A DNA stretch of 11,813 nt from Methanomicrobiales archaeon (lineage in GTDB: Archaea > Halobacteriota > Methanomicrobia > Methanomicrobiales > JACTUA01), in assembly GCA_028678885.1 (NCBI GenBank), contig JAJRCP010000115.1:1-11813 (forward strand). Direction: 5' to 3'. A program made the translations under genes and the position numbers. Below, one piece after another: positions 1-6,495 of this stretch. The notes below the pieces were generated by a model. That model was not told the DNA's origin, made no database searches, and saw nothing but the letters and a program-made list of their open reading frames with translations. Each line of letters opens with the position of its first letter. Position 1 is the stretch's first letter.

Positions 1-672
1 GCGCACCGTTGTATCTACAACTCGATCAATGGGTCAATCAGCGACAAGGAGATTGAAGTCCTCAAAAACAGTGATGTGGACGCGTCAATCGTCCTCGCCT
101 TCAACCCTGCGGATCCATCAGTACCCGGTAGGCAGAAGGTGCTTTCCGAGGGCGGCGTCGCAGGGCAGAAGAAGGGCATGATCCCAATCTCAGTGGATTG
201 CGGTATCACACGGCCGATTCTCGATACGGCGGCAACCCCGCTCGGTCTTGGATCCGGTGGCTCATACCGGGAGATTCTTGCCTGTAAGGCGATCTTCGGG
301 TACCCCACCGGAGGTGCCTACCACAACATGACCGTGGCATGGACTTGGCTCAAGCGCTGGAAGGGGACGAGCAAAACTCCCTCACAACTCGCCGCAGGAT
401 ACAAGGGAAAAGACCTGCTTCTCGAGCAGATGTCAAAGCACTACCTAGGTGGTATGAATGGCATCATTCAGGCAGCGTGGTCCGCTCCCGATATCGGCTG
501 CAACCTGATAGCGAGCACGCTAGGTGCGAACCTGATCATGTACGGCCCCATTGAGAACGTGGAGCCCATGATTACCGCGCAAGCCTACATGGATATCGTC
601 ACCCTGGAGGCGATGCGTTCGATCGGAGTGGATGTGAAGTCCGAAAAACACCCGATCTTTAAACTCATTTAA
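1..672 (+). CDS. mtrH: Tetrahydromethanopterin S-methyltransferase subunit H (5' truncated)
   Basis: This subunit of the membrane-bound Mtr complex moves the methyl group from methyl-tetrahydromethanopterin to the corrinoid on MtrA, the step before methyl-coenzyme M formation in methanogenesis. The frame is open from base 1, so the N-terminus is outside the window. About 223 residues remain; from memory the family is roughly 310-330 long. Family-typical stretches are FNPADPSVPGRQK, SVDCGITRPILDTAATPLG, a glycine-rich GLGSGGSYRE, AIFGYPTGGAYHN, AAWSAPDIGCNLIAS, GANLIMYGPIENVEP and the closing EKHPIFKLI. An internal GTG at 76 is not a real start, because the same frame continues upstream with sensible sequence. 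mtrH is normally last in the mtr operon, which fits the T6 tract right after the stop and the absence of another plus-strand gene. I am very sure of the family. Confidence 0.95.
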   Translation, partial: AHRCIYNSINGSISDKEIEVLKNSDVDASIVLAFNPADPSVPGRQKVLSEGGVAGQKKGMIPISVDCGITRPILDTAATPLGLGSGGSYREILACKAIFGYPTGGAYHNMTVAWTWLKRWKGTSKTPSQLAAGYKGKDLLLEQMSKHYLGGMNGIIQAAWSAPDIGCNLIASTLGANLIMYGPIENVEPMITAQAYMDIVTLEAMRSIGVDVKSEKHPIFKLI

Positions 673-674
673 AC

Positions 675-680
675 TTTTTT
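675..680 (+). terminator. Poly-T transcription end after mtrH
   Basis: A run of six T begins two bases after the mtrH stop codon. Archaeal RNA polymerase commonly stops at T-rich tracts without needing a hairpin. No further plus-strand gene follows, so a stop here makes sense. The call rests on sequence only. Confidence 0.5.
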
Positions 681-810
681 AAGGGTGATTGCCCGGATTA
701 ATCCTGTAGGTATCAAATAAGCGTCTTCCCACAATTGCAGCGTTCTATCCTTGATGGCGAAAAGACGGAAATATCACAGATTTATTCAAACTTATCTGGT
801 TACTTCTTGT

Positions 811-817
811 TATAAAA
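811..817 (+). promoter_or_regulatory. TATA-like box in the mtrH/TPR gap
   Basis: TATAAAA on the plus strand, preceded by TT, is a good match to an archaeal TATA box. A start point about 25 bases on would fall near 838. Only an 11-codon frame (ATG at 837) follows, with a GGAGGG directly touching it, so no protein gene is supported. It could drive a short non-coding RNA containing the two hairpins at 873-922, with a possible end at the T5 tract at 952-956, or it may be chance in an AT-rich gap. Confidence 0.2.
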
Positions 818-872
818 AGTAGGGAAATAAGGAGGGATGAGTTTTCCCAATATATCCCTAAATACATGACCG

Positions 873-930
873 GTTGAGATCGATCCTTTGTCGAATATCT
901 CAACAAAACAGAATATCCTGTTGTTAAAAA
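873..930 (-). terminator. Hairpins and T tract downstream of the TPR gene
   Basis: This lies in the 286-base convergent gap between mtrH and the TPR gene. Reading on the minus strand after the TPR stop, there is a T5 tract at 930-926. It is followed by a small hairpin (AACAG 907-911 with CTGTT 918-922) and a larger one (GTTGAGAT 873-880 with ATCTCAAC 897-904, perfect 8-base arms, 16-base loop). It may end transcription of the five-gene minus-strand operon or protect its 3' end. The same hairpins could equally form in a plus-strand RNA. I see no convincing gene in the rest of the gap. Confidence 0.35.
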
Positions 931-958
931 TCGGGTATATTGTGTGATCTCTTTTTCG

Positions 959-2647
959 TTACCGGTATCCCAGTTCCTGTGCTTTCTTCAGATGTTCCTC
1001 CGCCTCTTCCACTCTTCCCAGTTTCTGGAGAAGCTTGCCTTTATTGTACCAGCTGGATCCGTGAGTGGAATTAAGGGAGAGCACCCGATCGAAAGCCTTG
1101 AGTGCCTCCTCGTACCGCTCCAGTTTGCCTAAAACGAATCCCCGGTTGAACCAGATAACTTGATTATTAGGATCTCTCTCCAGAGCCTTGTCAAGGCAGA
1201 CAAGGGCTTCCTCGTACCGGCCAGCGGTCCGTAGCGCCACACCCTTGTTATGCAGGGCAGCATCGTCTTTGGGATCAAGTTCCAGGACTCGGTCAAAACA
1301 GGCGAGAGCTTCGTCGATTTTTCCTTGTTTCCGCAATTCGATCCCCCGCTTGTTCTGCTCCTCTATCACTAGAGCTTTCTCCACTTCTGGCTGATGGATA
1401 GAGATGCGGAATTTCTCCTGTTCTTGGAGGGTCTCCATGCCGGTCTTTTCACGGGAGACAATCTTCAGCGATCCATCCTCAGTTACCCAAGCACTCTCCC
1501 TTTCATCTGAGCGGATCTGCACCCGTTCCTGAACAACTGGTGCAGTGTCATCTGCTGTACTCCCTTCCTCCTTTCGGATTCTCACCCGGTCCAGGTTGAT
1601 CCCTGACTCAAAGGGTGAAGGCCCTGATGCAAGTTCCGGAACGATTACCTTGTCCTTCTGTTCCTCATGCGATGTCAGTGATTCACCGGACTTTTCCTTG
1701 ATTCGAACCGGTTCGATACGGAGTTCGGGGGGCCTATCCTGTTTATTCCTTTCCTCTCGGATACCAACCTGTTCCCGTGGGGAGAGGTCCTGAAGGGTAT
1801 TCTCTTCTGGAGTTACGATTCTTTCGGGGCGCACTTCTGTCGGTAATGGCGTGGGCTTTGGGGATTCGATGACCTGAGCTTGCACCGGAAGGGGGAAATC
1901 AGCTTTCGGGGTAGCGCCTTCTGACACGGAAATGCCTGCGAGAGCAATCTGTATCTCTGCAAGGCGTATCTTCATTGCCGCGATCCTGATTTTAAGGCGG
2001 GATAGATGTCCTTTTCCCTGGGCATTCGCTGAGAGGGAGGCAAGAACTCTCTCTGCCTCCCCAATCTTTGATTCAGCTAAGGACACCCGGCTTTCGATCT
2101 CCAGAAGACTGAACGAGGCGGCGGGAGCAATTTCTGCTTCTGAGAGCTTAATGTCTGCCTCCGCCAGTTTTATTTTCGCTTCGACAAGAAGGATCTTCAA
2201 TCGGGCAAGATTTGTTTCCAGTCCTTTGAACAGGAAGGAGCTCTCCCCCAGCACTCGTTCTATTTCAGCAAGACCCTGTTCTCCTCCCCGGATCTTCATT
2301 CTTAGCAGATCAAGGGGGCTGACGGGAGCCGTCGAAAAGGGAACTGATCCCGGCTTTTCTATCTCATTCTGGTGAGATTCTATTGGGGCCTCCTTTCCGG
2401 TTCGAAGATCGGGCGTACTGCTTTCAGGTGCATTCTCATCCTCCTCCCAGCTCGGTTTGAGATTCATACTCATCTTTTTCTGAGGGGGAGAACGTTCTTG
2501 AGGCAAAAGACTCTCTTCTTCGAGTCCCTGGGGTGCAAGCGGATCAACTCCTCCAGAAACTGGTTCGACCTTTTTTTTGCTCTTCTTTAGTGGGGGAGTT
2601 TCCTCTGTCTTCCCTTTTTTCATCAAAATTTTTTTGAATATGCCCAC
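959..2647 (-). CDS. Coiled-coil and TPR repeat protein, likely scaffold
   Basis: A cytosolic protein of about 562 residues with no signal peptide or membrane segment. In order: a charged, lysine-rich N-terminal region that looks disordered; an alanine-rich helical section (about residues 109-242) with tandem heptads of the KIKLAEA kind; a long disordered linker (about 245-425) rich in Glu, Arg, Pro and Ser; and four C-terminal tetratricopeptide repeats (about 430-562) with the usual ALxxFDRVLELDP pattern. TPRs bind peptides or partner proteins, so a scaffold or adaptor role is likely. The frame also allows a GTG at 2677, but I prefer the GTG at 2647: it has a purine-rich site (GGAAAGAGGA) six bases upstream, whereas 2677 has none. 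It is last in the kinase/phosphatase gene set, 140 bases after the beta-helix gene using this start. The exact function is not recognised. Confidence 0.85.
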   Translation of the reverse strand: MGIFKKILMKKGKTEETPPLKKSKKKVEPVSGGVDPLAPQGLEEESLLPQERSPPQKKMSMNLKPSWEEDENAPESSTPDLRTGKEAPIESHQNEIEKPGSVPFSTAPVSPLDLLRMKIRGGEQGLAEIERVLGESSFLFKGLETNLARLKILLVEAKIKLAEADIKLSEAEIAPAASFSLLEIESRVSLAESKIGEAERVLASLSANAQGKGHLSRLKIRIAAMKIRLAEIQIALAGISVSEGATPKADFPLPVQAQVIESPKPTPLPTEVRPERIVTPEENTLQDLSPREQVGIREERNKQDRPPELRIEPVRIKEKSGESLTSHEEQKDKVIVPELASGPSPFESGINLDRVRIRKEEGSTADDTAPVVQERVQIRSDERESAWVTEDGSLKIVSREKTGMETLQEQEKFRISIHQPEVEKALVIEEQNKRGIELRKQGKIDEALACFDRVLELDPKDDAALHNKGVALRTAGRYEEALVCLDKALERDPNNQVIWFNRGFVLGKLERYEEALKAFDRVLSLNSTHGSSWYNKGKLLQKLGRVEEAEEHLKKAQELGYR

Positions 2648-2684
2648 AAGTATCCTCTTTCCATGGTACTGATCCACGTCGTAA

Positions 2685-2731
2685 TTTATCTACTTGCTCT
2701 TCGGGAATTCTTCCGTAAAAACCTATAACAC
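2685..2731 (-). promoter_or_regulatory. Possible internal promoter for the TPR gene
   Basis: The gap before the TPR gene is unusually long for this operon. On the minus strand it holds two AT-rich TATA-like stretches, TGTTATAGG near 2731-2723 and GATAAATTAC near 2694-2685. From the second, a start point about 25 bases on would leave a short leader carrying the GGAAAGAGGA ribosome binding site of the GTG at 2647. This would let the TPR protein be made independently of the four genes upstream. Weak evidence. Confidence 0.25.
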
Positions 2732-2754
2732 TCGATGAAAATGTGGGATTCAGG

Positions 2755-2768
2755 TTCTCATCTGAGAA
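2755..2768. repeat. Tight inverted repeat after the beta-helix gene
   Basis: TTCTCA-TC-TGAGAA is a perfect 6-base inverted repeat around two bases. It begins about 20 bases downstream of the stop of the beta-helix gene (minus strand). It could be an RNA hairpin affecting transcript processing or read-through, or a protein-binding site. No strong T tract follows it, so it is not a classical terminator. Confidence 0.35.
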
Positions 2769-2787
2769 TTGGCCAGTTCATGATACT

Positions 2788-4263
2788 CTATAGAAGGTTT
2801 TTCCGCTGATGCACCTGCGATCCTTCATCGATAGAAAGGTTTCCTTTCCGATTGCCTCGCAGGTCGTTTCCTTCCAGAGTCCCCAGTCCGCTTTTCTGCA
2901 CCCAGATACCGATATCTCCGTTCTTGGTTACCCTGCAGCCTGAAATCACGGGGTTTCCCTTTTCTTTGATGGATATCCCTGCAAATTCATTTTCAGAAAT
3001 ATCGGAGTTCTGGATCTTTCCTCTCCCATCGGAAGTGACCCGGATACCGAACTGGTTATGCCGGAGCGTACAGGCACAAATAGTCGGATCCCCTCGTTCT
3101 GATATGAGGACACCTTGGGCGCATCCTTGGATGGTGCACTGATCAAGAATACCTCTCCCGCGATCAGTCACCTCCACTCCGAACTGAGCGCGGGAAATAG
3201 TGCATCCACGTATCTCAGGATTAGAACTTTCTTGAATGGTGATCCCGGCATAGGACTGATCGGTGATCTCACACGCATCCACGATCGCCGACCCATGGTC
3301 CCGTATCTCGATCCCGATATATCCATGCAGGATTGCTAATCCTCGGAAAAGAGCGCTGGTTTTTCCACGGATTGAGATTCCCCGCACAGCGCCCTCTATA
3401 CGGCATGATTCCACAAGGCCTTTTCCCCGTTCCATTACAACCCCGTACTCGCCGGTAGAGAGAATACTACATCGCCGTAGGATGGGATCTGCTCTGCCTC
3501 CGCGGATTGCGACCCCGATCCCTGGAGTGAGAATCCTGCAGTCTTCCACCACACAGGCGCCCCGGATAATATCGAGAGCGGAGGAAGGCAACTCAGAGGG
3601 AACACCCTTTTGATCGAGGGTAACCCCGTGCACGAGACAGCCTGAGTTTGCGAGGGTCAGGCAGGGACCATTGATTCCTTCGATGACGATTTCAGAGGGC
3701 CTGCCTTCCCCGATGATCTGGAGGGGTGTGGTCACTGTGAGATTCCCCTGATATCGTCCTGGGCGTAGATAGATCTGAGTATGGGGAGACGCCTTCTTCA
3801 GGGCATCTCCGATGCTGGAGACATGGCCGGAACCATCCGGAGCAACGATCAGGCTTCCGGGTTGGGTGTGAGAAGAGGCTTTTCCTTTCACCCGTAAGGA
3901 GATTTTTATATCCTCCAATTCCCGGGGAGGTTTTACCTCACTCTCCCGATCGATCACCCTCAGGGCTAGAGCCCAGGAAATGACCGCCCACCAAGCAAAG
4001 CGATCACAGATCCCTAGATTCTCGTACATACGCCGGCTGAGTTGGTGGAGGTGATGTTCGAGTGAGATCCCATGGGGTGGTGAGATAAGGTCTGTTCCCA
4101 CCTGCTGGTGAAGGGCTGCGATGATGACTGAGATCTCTCGAGGATGTCCCGGGCACAGATCCCGTAGGAGACCCTCACAGCGGATAGGATCTCTGCAGAG
4201 TGACTTCCCGTTCTTCTGGATGATATCGGTAAGCTTCTTCCGGGGCAGTTCACTCATGTCCAT
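2788..4263 (-). CDS. Right-handed beta-helix protein with helical N-terminal module
   Basis: A 491-residue protein without signal peptide or membrane segment, so probably cytosolic. Residues 8-102 form a helical module with the distinctive strings RCEGLLRDLCPG (28-39) and WAVISWALAL (92-101). Residues 136-491 are a parallel beta-helix built from about fifteen 21-24-residue coils of the form GIxIxxxGxPxIxxCxI, as in the NosD/pectin-lyase-like and FBXO11-type beta-helix families. It begins with the usual cap (APDGSGHVSSIGDALKKA, then IYLRPGRYQGNL). In the last six coils, turns of the GNP type alternate with turns of the GRG type. I see no evident carbohydrate-lyase active site, so binding or scaffolding is more likely than catalysis. 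The ATG lies 12 bases after the kinase stop, arguing for co-expression and a shared role. Its real target is unknown. Confidence 0.88.
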   Translation of the reverse strand: MDMSELPRKKLTDIIQKNGKSLCRDPIRCEGLLRDLCPGHPREISVIIAALHQQVGTDLISPPHGISLEHHLHQLSRRMYENLGICDRFAWWAVISWALALRVIDRESEVKPPRELEDIKISLRVKGKASSHTQPGSLIVAPDGSGHVSSIGDALKKASPHTQIYLRPGRYQGNLTVTTPLQIIGEGRPSEIVIEGINGPCLTLANSGCLVHGVTLDQKGVPSELPSSALDIIRGACVVEDCRILTPGIGVAIRGGRADPILRRCSILSTGEYGVVMERGKGLVESCRIEGAVRGISIRGKTSALFRGLAILHGYIGIEIRDHGSAIVDACEITDQSYAGITIQESSNPEIRGCTISRAQFGVEVTDRGRGILDQCTIQGCAQGVLISERGDPTICACTLRHNQFGIRVTSDGRGKIQNSDISENEFAGISIKEKGNPVISGCRVTKNGDIGIWVQKSGLGTLEGNDLRGNRKGNLSIDEGSQVHQRKNLL

Positions 4264-4275
4264 GGGGTATCCAGT

Positions 4276-5607
4276 TCACGGGATTATCTCCACCTCTGCA
4301 CCTTCGATGAGGATGCGGAAACCGGGATTTAGCGGAACCGCCTTTTGAGGGGGAATCTCTAGCACCTCTCCTCCGGCGGTGGTTGCCTTCCAGGGTCGGG
4401 AGGACAGATTACGGATTCCCCAGACTCCCGGTTGCTGAGGGTGCTGCACAACCTCTCCTATCACGGTCTCTTTCTCCTCTTCCTGCCAGGGAGTGGAGAG
4501 ATGGCGTTTCAATATTTTTGCCCCTTCCGTGAGAGTAAGGTAATGGACTCCCGCGGAATGCCGTACTGCGAGCTTGGGGTGAGGGGGTATCGGTGCCCTG
4601 CAGTGCCAACAGGGAGAACCGGATACCCCAATCTCCTCGAAATTTTCTGCGCTACAGCGTGTACAGGATACAATACTATCTCGGAGCTGCAAGAATTCCC
4701 GCTGCCATTCTCCCTCGGTCACCCTTCTTTTGGGGTCTGCAAGACCAATGGTGAATGCCTGGGTGAACATCTCGCGGAGGGAGGGAGGACAGTATGCCCA
4801 CCGGATCTTTGCTGTTGCATAGTCCGGATCTTCTGGGAGACGGTTGCGGCTGTCAGTTGGGTGAAAGATAAAAACAGGCTCTTCCCCATAGACCTTTCGC
4901 TTCGCTGGAAGGTCCCACACTCGGAACCGGAACTCCATAGATCCATGGAGGGGGTGATGCCAGCACCACAGATGGAACAGGAGGACTGCGAGAGAGTGAA
5001 GGTCTGTTTCTGTCGAAGGATCCTTCTCTCCCCGTATCAGTTCCGGAGCCATGTATTCCATCGTTCCCCATACCTGGCTGTGGGACTGCCGGTTTACCCC
5101 CACGTTGTCATTATCGCAGATAAGAACGTCACCTGTATGGGGATCAAACATCAGGTTTCCATCCGCGATATCGCGGTAGCAATATCCGTTCAGATGGAGA
5201 GCACGGTAGCTGTTGGCGAGCTGATAGGAGATGGTGCAAAGGGTGGAAAAGGAAGGGACCGGTTTCAGGTGGGCCTGAACCTCTCCTAGGGTGGCGAAAC
5301 GATCCATATCGATCAGTCGCATGGTATAGCCAAAGAGAGAGGAGCCGGGTGAAGCGACCAGGTCCAGGGGCCAGATAAATCGGTTCCCTGATGGTCCCCG
5401 GGGAGGGCCGCTTCGCACCAGGGCACGAATGGCCGATTTTTGTCCCCCCGTGGCTTGGACGAGTTTATACCACTTGCAGGCAAACTTCCCACCCCCACCC
5501 TCAACAAGATAGACCTCGCCTTGGGTTCCTTCCCCCAGCTTTTTTCTGACCGTGAAAGTAATATTCTGGGTCTCGCCCTTAATTTTCTGACCGATTTGGA
5601 GTACCAT
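4276..5607 (-). CDS. Ser/Thr protein kinase with zinc ribbon and FHA-like tail
   Basis: A soluble 443-residue kinase expected to phosphorylate Ser/Thr in partner proteins. The kinase domain (about 18-310) has a glycine loop GEGTQG (25-30), ATP-anchoring Lys45 in FACK, a catalytic loop YRDIADGN (Asp146, Asn151), Asp165 in a DND triplet where most kinases have DFG, and APE at 187-189. YRD in place of HRD and DND in place of DFG are unusual, but the catalytic Lys, Asp, Asn and metal Asp are all present, so activity is expected. Cys315/318 and Cys333/336 form a CxxC...CxxC zinc ribbon. Residues from about 378 (GEVVQHP, GVWGIRNLSSRPW, ILIEGAEVEIIP) resemble a short FHA-type beta-sandwich that could bind phosphothreonine; that part is tentative. 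The start overlaps the phosphatase gene by 29 bases, with GGAAG upstream. Together with the vWA and PP2C genes it makes a TerY-P-type triad. Confidence 0.92.
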   Translation of the reverse strand: MVLQIGQKIKGETQNITFTVRKKLGEGTQGEVYLVEGGGGKFACKWYKLVQATGGQKSAIRALVRSGPPRGPSGNRFIWPLDLVASPGSSLFGYTMRLIDMDRFATLGEVQAHLKPVPSFSTLCTISYQLANSYRALHLNGYCYRDIADGNLMFDPHTGDVLICDNDNVGVNRQSHSQVWGTMEYMAPELIRGEKDPSTETDLHSLAVLLFHLWCWHHPLHGSMEFRFRVWDLPAKRKVYGEEPVFIFHPTDSRNRLPEDPDYATAKIRWAYCPPSLREMFTQAFTIGLADPKRRVTEGEWQREFLQLRDSIVSCTRCSAENFEEIGVSGSPCWHCRAPIPPHPKLAVRHSAGVHYLTLTEGAKILKRHLSTPWQEEEKETVIGEVVQHPQQPGVWGIRNLSSRPWKATTAGGEVLEIPPQKAVPLNPGFRILIEGAEVEIIP

Positions 5608-6487
5608 CCGTATCTTCCACAGTTTGATTGTTTCCGCCTTCTTCAGGCATGATGTCCATCAGTACGAGGGTAACATCATCCCCGCTTCCTTGATCAGAGT
5701 ACTGGGATAGCCAGGTGGGAAGGGAATGTGCGACCTTTCCGATGCCATATTCACCGATCCGTTGCCGAAGGCTTCGCACGAAGCGCTGAAATTCGGGATG
5801 ATCGGATCCTCCAAACGAGTCCGAGAGACCATCGGTGGCAAGCAGGAGGAGTCCTCCCTCCCTCGGGAGGACTGCCGTCTTCCAAAGAGAGATGGCATTT
5901 CGAGAGGCGAGCGAATAGGTGGAGAGGCCCACAAGGGCATTTTCGGTCTCCAGGGGATAGACAATCCGATCGTCCAGACTCAGAAAAAGGATATCTCCGT
6001 CTCCGATCTGAGCCAACATGATCCAGCGGGGCGAGACCCGTGTCACAAGGAGGGTAGTTCCATACCGGCGAATGGTGGCTTCGGGGTCAACAGCAGTATA
6101 AGATTCTCCCAATCGGGATTTGGCATCCTCCTGTACCCGCACAAGCCAGCTTTCCGTTACCCGTTCGGGAAAGGTCCTCGCAAATTCCTCCTCCAGTGCA
6201 TGGTCCGATTCAAACAGCGCATCTTTTGGGAGGGGTGAGAGGAGCTCCTGCACTGCCACCTGAGTGGCAAGGGAGGCGCCTATCTCGCTCAAGTCATGCT
6301 GTCGATCTCCGTGTCCATCCGCCACGGCGGCAATCAGCTGAGGGGCTGAAAGAAAGGTTCCTGACCAGAGAGCGTAGGCGTCCTGACAGGGTTTTCCTCC
6401 CCGAAGATGGGAGGCTCCCCTGCGACTGCACCCGAATGCCCAACCAAGATCAGCTCCATGGATGGGGGGGGAGCCGGAGCAATTCAT
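5579..6487 (-). CDS. PP2C-family protein phosphatase
   Basis: A 302-residue metal-dependent Ser/Thr phosphatase (PPM/PP2C fold), the likely counterpart of the neighbouring kinase. The metal-binding framework is complete: Asp36 in GGKPCQDAY, DGHGD at 57-61, YGTTLL at 142-147, IGDGDI at 161-166, ATDGLSD with Asp219, and GDD at 269-271 near the end. The N-terminal GASHLRGGKPCQDA is typical of the phosphatases that travel with TerY-like vWA proteins. No membrane or sensor domain is fused to it. It starts 8 bases after the vWA stop with an AGGTG site upstream, and its last 29 bases overlap the kinase start, so translation of the two is probably coupled. The C-terminal tail (about 281-302) is acidic and polar and looks disordered. 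Confidence 0.93.
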   Translation of the reverse strand: MNCSGSPPIHGADLGWAFGCSRRGASHLRGGKPCQDAYALWSGTFLSAPQLIAAVADGHGDRQHDLSEIGASLATQVAVQELLSPLPKDALFESDHALEEEFARTFPERVTESWLVRVQEDAKSRLGESYTAVDPEATIRRYGTTLLVTRVSPRWIMLAQIGDGDILFLSLDDRIVYPLETENALVGLSTYSLASRNAISLWKTAVLPREGGLLLLATDGLSDSFGGSDHPEFQRFVRSLRQRIGEYGIGKVAHSLPTWLSQYSDQGSGDDVTLVLMDIMPEEGGNNQTVEDTDGTPNRSEN

Positions 6488-6495
6488 GGCAGCAC

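Noticed and set aside
837..869. An 11-codon frame behind GGAGGG and a TATA box
   Set aside because: The purine-rich site touches the ATG with no spacing and the peptide is too short to support as a gene.
1932..2375. A 147-codon plus-strand frame opposite the TPR gene
   Set aside because: It mirrors the heptad-rich region of the TPR gene; its repetitive Arg/Ser/Ile composition is what the complement of those repeats would give.
2788..3222. Tandem repeats considered as a DNA repeat or CRISPR-like array
   Set aside because: The periodicity is at protein level (21-24-residue beta-helix coils) with diverged DNA and no spacers.
4432..5289. A 285-codon plus-strand frame opposite the kinase gene
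   Set aside because: It lies wholly antisense to a kinase with all catalytic motifs. Its translation is Cys/Arg-rich without recognisable domains, and no ribosome site or operon context supports it.
5726..6238. A 170-codon plus-strand frame opposite the phosphatase gene
   Set aside because: Antisense to a PP2C gene with a full set of metal-binding motifs; no homology-like pattern seen in the translation.
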